Source: Candidatus Margulisiibacteriota bacterium (GTDB lineage: Bacteria > Margulisbacteria > WOR-1 > XYC2-FULL-46-14 > JAHJBW01). Taken from it: a DNA stretch of 16,574 nt. This document shows positions 8,234-14,493 of the stretch, piece by piece. The DNA lies in contig JAHJBW010000113.1 in the NCBI GenBank assembly GCA_018813405.1, positions 1 to 16,574 on the forward strand. Reading direction: 5' to 3'. Each line of letters begins with the position of its first letter. The first letter of the stretch is position 1. Both the position numbers and the translations under genes were made by a program. The notes beneath the pieces are model-generated. The model did not search any database and had not been told where the DNA came from. It worked only from the letters and a program-made list of their open reading frames with translations.

Positions 8234-8263
8234 ATTATCGACAATATCCGGCCAAAATTTCAA
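8234..8263 (-). promoter_or_regulatory. Predicted sigma70-type promoter for the minus-strand envelope unit
   Basis: On the minus strand TTGAAA (8263-8258), an 18-bp spacer and GATAAT (8239-8234) lie 39 bp before the ATG at 8195, leaving a short leader that contains the GGAGG ribosome site. This is a match by eye to the -35/-10 consensus. Confidence 0.5.
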
Positions 8264-8272
8264 TTTTTGTTG

Positions 8273-8278
8273 TATAAT
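8273..8278 (+). promoter_or_regulatory. Consensus -10 box (TATAAT) placed for a leaderless transcript of the uracil-DNA glycosylase gene
   Basis: A perfect TATAAT ends 6 nt before the ATG at 8285, so transcription would start at or next to the start codon. There is no Shine-Dalgarno sequence before this ATG, and no convincing -35 hexamer at the usual distance. Confidence 0.5.
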
Positions 8279-8284
8279 AAAAAC

Positions 8285-8926
8285 ATGCCAAACGACCTGT
8301 TCTCAAGCGGTCCGGACATGCTGAATATGTCTTATGAAGAAGTTAAGGCAGCAGCCCTGAAATGCGCCAAATGCGATCTTCACAAAACCCGCAACAAAGT
8401 TGTCTTTGGCTCCGGTCCGGTTCCCTGCGACATAATGCTTATTGGCGAAGCCCCGGGAGCTGACGAAGACGAGCAGGGCGAGCCGTTCGTGGGCCGCGCC
8501 GGGCAACTGCTGACACAGATACTTTTAAGTGTGGATATCAAGCGGCCGGATGACATCTACATTGCCAACACCCTGAAATGCCGACCGCCAGACAATCGCG
8601 CCCCTCTTCCCGACGAGCAGTCAGCCTGCTGGCCCTTTCTTGAGGCCCAGATCAAGCATGTCAAACCCAGGATAATCCTGCTGGCCGGCGCCCCGGCCGT
8701 TAAAGCCGTGCTGAAAAGCCAGGAGCCCATCAGCAAACTGCGCGGCAAGTGGACAAAATTGCCAGGGACTGACATTTCGGTCATGCCCATCTTCCATCCT
8801 TCATACCTCCTGCGCAACGCGCAAAAGACCAAAGGCTCGCCCAAGTGGCTTACCTGGCAGGATATGAAGGAAGTCAGGGGAGCACTGGACTATTTCAAAA
8901 AACTGCGTGAGCTGGACAATGGCTAA
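8285..8926 (+). CDS. udg: Type-4 (family 4) uracil-DNA glycosylase, iron-sulfur, 213 aa
   Basis: Removes uracil from DNA in the first step of base-excision repair. Seen here: the active-site motif GEAPG at 54-58 followed by ADEDEQGEPFVGRAGQLL; the second motif HPSYLLR at 171-177; and four cysteines placed as the 4Fe-4S ligands of this family, C27-x2-C30, then C99 and C115 fifteen residues apart. Length is normal for the family. The ATG at 8285 is preferred to an in-frame TTG at 8267, because a TATAAT box ends just 6 nt upstream and would leave the TTG outside the transcript. The stop overlaps the start of the DUF362 gene, so the two form an operon. The divergent neighbour is the envelope unit. 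Identification is secure. Confidence 0.93.
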   Translation: MPNDLFSSGPDMLNMSYEEVKAAALKCAKCDLHKTRNKVVFGSGPVPCDIMLIGEAPGADEDEQGEPFVGRAGQLLTQILLSVDIKRPDDIYIANTLKCRPPDNRAPLPDEQSACWPFLEAQIKHVKPRIILLAGAPAVKAVLKSQEPISKLRGKWTKLPGTDISVMPIFHPSYLLRNAQKTKGSPKWLTWQDMKEVRGALDYFKKLRELDNG

Positions 8927-9980
8927 GGTATTCTTCACTAAAGACCTGGAAAAACTCGATCGCTTAATAGATAAGTCCGAACTCATGAAGGCAATCGGCA
9001 AAGGCGACGAGGTTGCGTTAAAGATCCACTTTGGCGAACCGGGCAATAAGGCATTTGTAAAACCACAATACGCCAGGATAGTGGCGGATAAAGTAAAAAG
9101 AGCCAAAGGCAGGCCATTTCTTACCGACAGCAACGTCCTGTACCACGGACAAAGGGATTACACTGTAAAACACCTAATGGTCGCCCACAACCACGGCTTT
9201 ACAGTGGAAGCGACTGGCGCCCCGGTCATTATAGCCGACGGCATCCATAGCCGCGATTATGTGAAGGTCGAGATAGACAAGAAACACTTCAAGGAAGTTT
9301 ATATCGGCTCGGCCGGGTACTACGCTGACAGCATGATAGCCATTACCCACTTTAAAGGCCACGAGGTAACCGGCTTTGGCGGCGCCATCAAGAACATTGG
9401 CATGGGCCTTGGCAGCCGCGCCGGCAAACAACAAATGCACGCCGACGTGAAGCCTGAGGTCAACGAAAAAAAATGCACAAACTGCAATGTATGTGTTGAT
9501 AACTGTCCAGTAAACGCCATATCCCCCAGTAAAGACGCAATTCATCGCGTCTCTATCAATCTAGATAAATGTATCGGTTGCGCGGAATGCATTGTAATGT
9601 GCCGCTTTGACGCCATTGCCATACAATGGTCGGAAGCAACTGACCTGATCCAGGAAAAGATCGCGGAGTACGCCCTGGGCGCGGCAAAAAACAAGGCGGA
9701 CAAGATAGCATACATCAACTTTTTAACGGATATCTCGCCCAACTGCGATTGCTATCCCTTTAACGACAAGCCCATTGCTCCCAATATTGGGATACTGGCA
9801 TCCTTTGACGCGGTGGCCATCGATCAGGCAAGCTATGACCTGGTAAATAAAGTTGAAGGAAGGATCGACGGTCCCGACAAGTTTCGCACCCTTTACCCCA
9901 CGGTGGACAGCACCATTCAATTAAAGCACGCGGAAGAGATCGGCCTGGGATCAAGAGAATACGAGCTGGTCAGCCTTTAG
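8919..9980 (+). CDS. DUF362-domain protein with two 4Fe-4S ferredoxin motifs, 353 aa
   Basis: The N-terminal about 175 residues match the DUF362 style (KIHFGEPGNKAFVKP, FLTDSNVLYHG, ITHFKGHEVTGFGGAIKN). They are followed by a 2[4Fe-4S] ferredoxin module: C186-x2-C189-x2-C192-x3-C196-P and C218-x2-C221-x2-C224-x3-C228. The remaining residues resume the DUF362 fold, including a CDC motif near 276-278. Biochemical role of the family is not settled; the clusters imply electron transfer or a redox-sensing function in the cytoplasm. The ATG at 8919 overlaps the glycosylase stop by 8 bp; an in-frame GTG at 8907 is a less likely start, since MAKV at the N-terminus fits the family better. The 3' end overlaps the convergent decarboxylase gene by 4 bp. 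Confidence 0.9.
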   Translation: MAKVFFTKDLEKLDRLIDKSELMKAIGKGDEVALKIHFGEPGNKAFVKPQYARIVADKVKRAKGRPFLTDSNVLYHGQRDYTVKHLMVAHNHGFTVEATGAPVIIADGIHSRDYVKVEIDKKHFKEVYIGSAGYYADSMIAITHFKGHEVTGFGGAIKNIGMGLGSRAGKQQMHADVKPEVNEKKCTNCNVCVDNCPVNAISPSKDAIHRVSINLDKCIGCAECIVMCRFDAIAIQWSEATDLIQEKIAEYALGAAKNKADKIAYINFLTDISPNCDCYPFNDKPIAPNIGILASFDAVAIDQASYDLVNKVEGRIDGPDKFRTLYPTVDSTIQLKHAEEIGLGSREYELVSL

Positions 9981-11104
9981 ATGAACAGCGTTTGGGCCGG
10001 TTTGAAGCCGTTAAAGTTGGGCACGGCAGAAGCCGAAGAGTAAGCCCCAATATTCTTTACATATACAACATTACCAACATCCATCTCCGGCAGGTCCTCG
10101 TTCAACGACAAAGTATCCAGGGAATCGCAGGTGGGCCCGGCCAGAGCGCTTAAGAACTTTTGCCCCCGCCGCAGGGTCTTAAACTCGTAACGGCAATGGT
10201 CAAATATCATGCCGGAAAAGTCGGCATAGACTCCATCGTTAAGATAATAGTAATTCTTGTTGTTGCGGAAGGTCCTGCCAATGACCTGGGTGACCAGAAC
10301 ACCGGCCGGCCCAACAAAGAAACGGCCAGGCTCGGCAATAAATTCCACGTCTTTTTCAAAAAGCTTTTTCATGTATTTGCGCAGTTGGCTGGCCATGTCC
10401 CGGAAAGTGACATGGTTGTCGTCGTCAAAATGGCGTATGGGAAAACCGCCGCCAATGTCCACTACCTTCAGGTGCAAGCCAACCCTCTTTGATTCTTCGA
10501 ATATGGAGGATGTAACCTTTAGGGCATTGACATAGTTCTTGACGTTAACGCACTGCGATCCAACATGAAAAGCCACGCCCAGCGGGCGCAGGCCAAGGGA
10601 TTTTGCCTTCTTCAGCAGAAAGATGGCCTGGTCGGCGTCGGCGCCAAATTTCAGCGAAAGCTCGACCGTGGAGCCGACATTGTCAACCTTGATGCGGCAC
10701 AACACTCTGGCATTTGGGCAATATCTGGCAATTTTGTAAAGCTCGGACTCGTTGTCAAAGGTCATGAACTTTACCTTTTTCTTGTGCGCTTGCTCCAGGT
10801 CTTCGGCGGACTTAATGGTATTGGCAAAAATGATATCCCCGGGTGATGCGCCAAGAGAAAGAACATAGTCCATTTCAGCGGCTGACGCCACGTCAAAACA
10901 TGAGCCCAGCTTGACGAAGGTTTTTATGACATCGGGGTTGGGATTGGCCTTAATGGCATAATATGGCCTAACATTGGGAAGATACCGCCTGAACTGCTCG
11001 AACTGGCCCAATAGAATATCTTTCCTTATTAGCATGATGGGCGACTTGTGTTTTTTAAGCATATCGCGGATCAGGTTTTCCAGTCCGCCGCCTTTGTTTT
11101 TCAA
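9977..11104 (-). CDS. Ornithine (or lysine/ornithine) decarboxylase, PLP type-III fold, 375 aa
   Basis: Decarboxylates ornithine to putrescine. The PLP lysine is K52 in YYAIKAN. Other fold-type-III landmarks are FHVGSQ (179-184), the phosphate-binding VDIGGGFP (215-222), EPGRFF (258-263), the catalytic-loop GPTCDSLD (323-330, with the ODC-type cysteine C325), GAYSSAS (353-359) and the terminal FNGF. The CDSLD loop points to ornithine rather than diaminopimelate or carboxynorspermidine as substrate; lysine activity cannot be excluded. The start is a TTG overlapping the stop of the homospermidine synthase gene (TTGA), with a GAGGTG ribosome site 5 nt upstream inside that gene; the next ATG at residue 15 lies in helical sequence. 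Being co-translated with homospermidine synthase, it supplies that enzyme with putrescine. Confidence 0.92.
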   Translation of the reverse strand: MKNKGGGLENLIRDMLKKHKSPIMLIRKDILLGQFEQFRRYLPNVRPYYAIKANPNPDVIKTFVKLGSCFDVASAAEMDYVLSLGASPGDIIFANTIKSAEDLEQAHKKKVKFMTFDNESELYKIARYCPNARVLCRIKVDNVGSTVELSLKFGADADQAIFLLKKAKSLGLRPLGVAFHVGSQCVNVKNYVNALKVTSSIFEESKRVGLHLKVVDIGGGFPIRHFDDDNHVTFRDMASQLRKYMKKLFEKDVEFIAEPGRFFVGPAGVLVTQVIGRTFRNNKNYYYLNDGVYADFSGMIFDHCRYEFKTLRRGQKFLSALAGPTCDSLDTLSLNEDLPEMDVGNVVYVKNIGAYSSASAVPNFNGFKPAQTLFI

Positions 11105-12600
11105 TTCACCACCTCAACTTCGTGGAACTTGTGCTTGTCCACCAAAAAGGTGGTGAACTGCCAGATATCCTCCGGCGGCGGCGTTGGCATATCGAACTTG
11201 GTGAACTTGGTGTTCAAGTTCTTTAACGGCGTCCAGTCGTACGCCTGTGAAACAAAAGGCACTATGTAGGGCATGGAAACATCCAATATGAACTCATGGT
11301 CGGGAATGTCGTCAGGCAACAGGAATCCAGCCCTGGGATTTTTGATCATCCAGATAGATGCCGCCACCACTGAAATTGCCACCTGCATGGTGGTTGCCTG
11401 CTGGTGGGGGACAAGTTTGCGCGCGCTATGGATATCGAGCTTACTGCCGCACCACCACGACTTAAAATCGTGCCCCATCAAAAGAACGCCCAGCTCGTCG
11501 GCGCCATCGATTATCTCGTCGGACATGATGCGCTGGTCCTTTTGCATATGGAACTGCCGCATCTCAAGCTCGTGCAGGGAGTTGATGGCCACGTCTGAAG
11601 GACAATACGCATAGTGCACCGTCGGCCGGTAGATGGCCGTATCACCATCCCAAACGGTTAGCCTTTCCGATATGCTAAAGGCCTCGCCATGTCTGATCAC
11701 CATGCCGGTTATTTCACCGCACGGCACCATGGACCGCACCCAGGTCCTCATGCCGATAGTGCTAAGGCATATCTGGTTCTTTGGGCCCTCTTTGTGGAAA
11801 AAAGAACCCCTGGGAACATGCCTTTCGTGCGTTCCCCACCCCAGTTCGGCGGGCGCGACGCCTTCCTCATAAAAGCCCTCGATGCTCCAGGTGTTCACGA
11901 ACTCGTTGACCCGTTTAGGCCTGTCGGTGATCTGGGTGTCCCTTTCGGATATGTGGATCACCCTGACGCCTTCCAGCATGGCCAGTTGCGCGAAGCCGCG
12001 GCCGGAGATGCCCTTTTCAAGGGCATCCCTTCTGGGATCATCCGGCTTTTCGCTGATGATCTTTTTGGCAATATCCAAAAGCGCGTGCTTGGTAAAATGT
12101 GATACCAGCCCGGGATTTGCCCCATGGTCGACAATGGCGGTCGTACCATTGTTGTCCCCCCACCTCTTCAGCATGCGCCGCAACTCCATATGCCTGATAT
12201 ATAAAGTATATTTTGTCGGATCGTTCCTGTCCGCGTCTTTGTAAGGGTCCCATTCTTCCACGGAAGTGTTGATGTAAAGTATCCCGTTTTCCCTGCAATA
12301 GTCGAGCATGGCAATGCACTCTATATTCCAGGCCAGATCAATTATAAGGTCGCCCCTTCCAACATATTTTGCAAGAAGCGTTTTGTGATTTTCTTTGGTA
12401 ACTTTTTCGTTGACATAATTGACCCCCCGGTCAAGGGAATCTTTTACGCGGGCGCGGTTGTCGACAAAATCCATGATCGTGACGTTTTGCGGGGCAACGT
12501 CAATGTGCCTGACAACCAGCGGTATGGCGCATTGCGATACCGACCCGCACCCGATTATCAATATCCGGCCATTGAACTTGACGAATTTCTTTTCCACCAT
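11101..12600 (-). CDS. hss: Homospermidine synthase, 499 aa
   Basis: NAD-dependent enzyme that condenses two putrescines (or putrescine and spermidine) to sym-homospermidine in the cytoplasm. The N-terminal Rossmann motif ILIIGCGSVSQ (13-23) is followed by TIMDFVD (41-47) at the end of the second strand. Later landmarks of the bacterial family are YINTSVEEWDPY (109-120), DHGANPGLVSHFTKHAL (158-174), RGFAQLAMLEGVRVIHISERD (near 201-221) and LGWGTHER (253-260). Length is a little above the roughly 470-480 residues usual for the family. AAGGAGG lies about 11 nt before the ATG, and a good promoter is seen at 12636-12664. Its stop overlaps the TTG start of the ornithine decarboxylase. The pair makes a self-contained homospermidine pathway starting from ornithine. 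Confidence 0.93.
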   Translation of the reverse strand: MVEKKFVKFNGRILIIGCGSVSQCAIPLVVRHIDVAPQNVTIMDFVDNRARVKDSLDRGVNYVNEKVTKENHKTLLAKYVGRGDLIIDLAWNIECIAMLDYCRENGILYINTSVEEWDPYKDADRNDPTKYTLYIRHMELRRMLKRWGDNNGTTAIVDHGANPGLVSHFTKHALLDIAKKIISEKPDDPRRDALEKGISGRGFAQLAMLEGVRVIHISERDTQITDRPKRVNEFVNTWSIEGFYEEGVAPAELGWGTHERHVPRGSFFHKEGPKNQICLSTIGMRTWVRSMVPCGEITGMVIRHGEAFSISERLTVWDGDTAIYRPTVHYAYCPSDVAINSLHELEMRQFHMQKDQRIMSDEIIDGADELGVLLMGHDFKSWWCGSKLDIHSARKLVPHQQATTMQVAISVVAASIWMIKNPRAGFLLPDDIPDHEFILDVSMPYIVPFVSQAYDWTPLKNLNTKFTKFDMPTPPPEDIWQFTTFLVDKHKFHEVEVVN

Positions 12601-12635
12601 TTGTTTGAGATCCTCCTTAAAACCAATGAAATTTT

Positions 12636-12664
12636 ATTGTATCAAATATAGTTTTTTTTTACAA
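12636..12664 (-). promoter_or_regulatory. Predicted sigma70-type promoter of the homospermidine operon
   Basis: On the minus strand TTGTAA (12664-12659), a 17-bp spacer containing an A-run, and TACAAT (12641-12636). The start point would fall near 12629, giving a leader of about 28 nt with AAGGAGG in it. Good spacing; both hexamers are near consensus. Confidence 0.6.
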
Positions 12665-12687
12665 TAAAAATTGATTGAGAAATTCTC

Positions 12688-12717
12688 GGAAACCTGCGAA
12701 TGAACTTCGCGGTTTCC
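12688..12717 (+). repeat. Hairpin copy 1
   Basis: Outer arms GGAAACC (12688-12694) and GGTTTCC (12711-12717) pair perfectly. T12695 is bulged. The inner arms GCGAA (12696-12700) and TTCGC (12706-12710) pair perfectly around the loop TGAAC. In total 12 base pairs with one bulge. No T-run follows, so it is not a standard terminator. Confidence 0.85.
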
Positions 12718-12729
12718 TCAGCTTGTTTT

Positions 12730-12759
12730 GGAAACCGAGACGTTTAGTCTCAGGTTTCC
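12730..12759 (-). repeat. Hairpin copy 2 (inverted)
   Basis: Outer arms GGAAACC (12730-12736) and GGTTTCC (12753-12759); inner arms GAGAC (12737-12741) and GTCTC (12747-12751); loop GTTTA; A12752 bulged. On the minus strand the bulge is a T and the loop TAAAC, matching copy 1, while the inner stem has different bases that still pair. Confidence 0.85.
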
Positions 12760-12767
12760 AAGAAAAT

Positions 12768-12801
12768 TTGACTATTCATCTATCTTAATATATCCTAATA
12801 T
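12768..12801 (+). promoter_or_regulatory. Possible promoter of the DnaQ-type exonuclease gene
   Basis: TTGACT (12768-12773) with a 17-bp spacer to TATCCT (12791-12796), or a TAATAT box at 12796-12801 that ends 8 nt before the ATG. Either choice would leave a leader of only a few bases, in agreement with the lack of a Shine-Dalgarno sequence. The -35 overlaps the right end of the inverted-repeat element. Confidence 0.35.
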
Positions 12802-12809
12802 CTTCTACC

Positions 12810-13448
12810 ATGATTTCAGACTTACTTTCAAGCGAAGAATTCAAAAAATTGGAAATGGAATACAAGTTCCTCTCGCGCGCCAGGAACAAGGTGAACGAGC
12901 TGGAAGACGCTTCCTATATCTTCTTTGATACCGAGACCACCGGGCTGGAGCCGGAAAAGGCCGAAATAATCGAGATCGCGGCCATTAAAGTAAAGAAAAA
13001 AGAGATCGTTAAGATATTCAACACGCTGATCAAGCCGATCTACCCCATTCCGTCAAACATTACACGCATAAACGGCATAGATAATAATATGGTGATGGGA
13101 CATCCCAAATTCGACGAAGCTTACAAACAGTTCCTTGAGATGGTCGAGGACGACTGCATACTGGTAGCCCACAACGCAGAATTTGATATTGGGTTCTTGA
13201 ACTGTCACAGCAAGCAAAAATTAAAGAACGATATTGTATGCAGTCTAAAAGCATCCAGGTTCGCTCTGCCCAACCTGGGAAGCCATAAACTTTCTTCAGT
13301 AGCCAAATACTTTGGCATACCCTCTGAGAACGCGCACAGGGCGCTGGCCGACGTGGAAATGCTTTACCAGATATGGTTCAAACTGCTGGATAAACTGCGC
13401 GCGAAACAAATAATTACGCGTGATGATCTGCGAAAGATCCCGGGGTAA
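12810..13448 (+). CDS. DnaQ-like 3'-5' exonuclease (DEDDh), 212 aa
   Basis: All five catalytic residues of the DEDDh superfamily are visible: D40 and E42 in FFDTETTGL, D126 in AHNAEFDIGFL, H176 and D181 in AHRALADVEM. It hydrolyses single-stranded DNA (or RNA) from the 3' end. This group includes the epsilon proofreading subunit of DNA polymerase III and free-standing exonucleases; the about 30-residue charged N-terminal helix before the exonuclease fold is not diagnostic, so I do not call it dnaQ outright. The ATG lacks a Shine-Dalgarno sequence and probably lies at or near the 5' end of the mRNA. It is divergent from the homospermidine operon, with the inverted-repeat element between them, and 48 bp ahead of pta. 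Confidence 0.88.
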   Translation: MISDLLSSEEFKKLEMEYKFLSRARNKVNELEDASYIFFDTETTGLEPEKAEIIEIAAIKVKKKEIVKIFNTLIKPIYPIPSNITRINGIDNNMVMGHPKFDEAYKQFLEMVEDDCILVAHNAEFDIGFLNCHSKQKLKNDIVCSLKASRFALPNLGSHKLSSVAKYFGIPSENAHRALADVEMLYQIWFKLLDKLRAKQIITRDDLRKIPG

Positions 13449-13460
13449 GGACGTAATGAG

Positions 13461-13489
13461 TTGCGCCCCTCTAAAAAAAACGCTAGAAT
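13461..13489 (+). promoter_or_regulatory. Possible promoter for leaderless pta mRNA
   Basis: TTGCGC (13461-13466), a 17-bp spacer with an A-run, and TAGAAT (13484-13489) ending 7 nt before the ATG at 13497. As with the uracil-DNA glycosylase gene, no Shine-Dalgarno sequence precedes the ATG. Confidence 0.45.
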
Positions 13490-13496
13490 AATCATA

Positions 13497-14492
13497 ATGA
13501 AATTTATCGAAGACGTCTGCATCCGCGCAAAAAAACTGAACAAGACCATCGTCCTGCCCGAGGCCGAAGACACCCGCGTACTTAAAGCCGCGGAGCTTTT
13601 GACAAAGGGCAAAGTCGCCAAAATACTGCTGGCCGGCAAGACCGAGGCAATAAAGAGCATTGCCGGGCGCCACCAGATAGACATATCTAACATAGAGATC
13701 GCCGACAACCTTTCCTCTCCGCTGGCTCCGGAATATGCCGAAAAGTTCGCCCTAAAGCGCGAAAAGAAAGGCATGACCCTTGAAAAAGCCAAACAGCAAA
13801 TAGCCGAAGACCCCATGCTTTTCGCCGGTCTGCTGGTCGAGCACGGAAAAGCGGACGGCATGGTGGCCGGCGCGACGCACTACACTTCTGACACCATAAG
13901 GGTGGCGGTGCAAACCGTGGGACTGGCCAGCGGCAACACTATTATCTCAAGCTTTTTTGCCATGCTCACGCAAATGAAACAATACGGTGAAGACGGCACG
14001 CTCTTTTTTGCCGATTGCGGGGTCATGCCCAACCCTAACGCCAAACAGCTTGCCGAGATCGCCATTACCACCGCGTCTTCTTTTATCCGCCTTACGGGGA
14101 AAGAACCGCGGGTGGCCATGCTTTCTTTTTCCACGAAGACCTCGGCCGTTCACAAAGATGTTGACAAGGTCGTTGAGGCCACAAAGATCGCCCAACAAGC
14201 AAAGCCCGATCTTTTGCTCGATGGCGAACTGCAGGTTGACGCGGCGCTGGTAGAACAGATAGGCAAGCGCAAGGCACCGGCCTCACCGGTGGCCGGCCAG
14301 GCCAACATTTTGATCTTCCCCGACCTTGACGCCGGCAACATTGGCTACAAGCTGGTCGAGCGGCTGGGAGGCGCCATCGCGCTGGGACCCATCCTTCAGG
14401 GATGCGCCAGGCCCATAAACGACCTCTCGCGGGGCTGCAGCGTGGACGACATAGTGAACGTCGTCGCCATAACCGCGCTCCAGAGCCAGTAA
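13497..14492 (+). CDS. pta: Phosphate acetyltransferase, 331 aa
   Basis: Transfers acetyl from acetyl-CoA to phosphate, giving acetyl phosphate, which acetate kinase can turn into acetate plus ATP. Seen: IVLPEAEDTRVLKAA (18-32), DGMVAGATHYTSDTIR (120-135), PRVAMLSFSTKTSA (204-217), FPDLDAGNIGYKLVERLGG (274-292) and GPILQGCARPINDLSRG (297-313), all characteristic of the catalytic domain. Length matches the single-domain form (about 330 aa) without the N-terminal DRTGG part found in E. coli Pta. An in-frame TTG 36 bp upstream was not chosen: it falls in the apparent -35 box and the extra residues are not family-like. No acetate kinase gene is in the window. A phosphate butyryltransferase is a weaker alternative. 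PmbA follows 1 bp after the stop. Confidence 0.93.
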   Translation: MKFIEDVCIRAKKLNKTIVLPEAEDTRVLKAAELLTKGKVAKILLAGKTEAIKSIAGRHQIDISNIEIADNLSSPLAPEYAEKFALKREKKGMTLEKAKQQIAEDPMLFAGLLVEHGKADGMVAGATHYTSDTIRVAVQTVGLASGNTIISSFFAMLTQMKQYGEDGTLFFADCGVMPNPNAKQLAEIAITTASSFIRLTGKEPRVAMLSFSTKTSAVHKDVDKVVEATKIAQQAKPDLLLDGELQVDAALVEQIGKRKAPASPVAGQANILIFPDLDAGNIGYKLVERLGGAIALGPILQGCARPINDLSRGCSVDDIVNVVAITALQSQ

Positions 14493-14493
14493 A

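Larger units (their letters stand above)
12680..12769. repeat. Composite inverted-repeat element made of two hairpins facing each other (REP/BIME-like)
   Basis: Two 30-nt imperfect palindromes (12688-12717 and 12730-12759), separated by 12 nt, share the outer arms GGAAACC / GGTTTCC. The second is the inverted copy of the first: read on the minus strand it has the same order of parts, with an unpaired T after the first arm and a loop of T-A/G-AAC. Similarity continues outward: AAATTCTC precedes the left copy, and AAATTTTCTT precedes the right copy on the minus strand. No transposase is present. The arrangement resembles a bacterial interspersed mosaic element made by a RAYT transposase, or a short MITE, but the family is not identified. 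Confidence 0.75.

Noticed and set aside
8267..8284. TTG start for the uracil-DNA glycosylase at 8267
   Set aside because: It lies upstream of the TATAAT box and has no ribosome site; the six residues add nothing expected for the family.
12651..12660. Run of nine T's as an intrinsic terminator
   Set aside because: It is not preceded by a GC-rich hairpin on the plus strand, and on the minus strand it forms the A-rich spacer of the hss promoter.
12688..12759. Hairpin pair as an integron attC site or a CRISPR array
   Set aside because: There are no attC core sites (GTTRRRY/RYYYAAC pair at the ends) and no cassette integrase; two inverted copies with a 12-nt spacer do not make a CRISPR array.
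13461..13496. TTG start for pta at 13461
   Set aside because: The extra 12 residues are Lys/Arg-rich and not family-like, and the TTG lies in the apparent -35 box.
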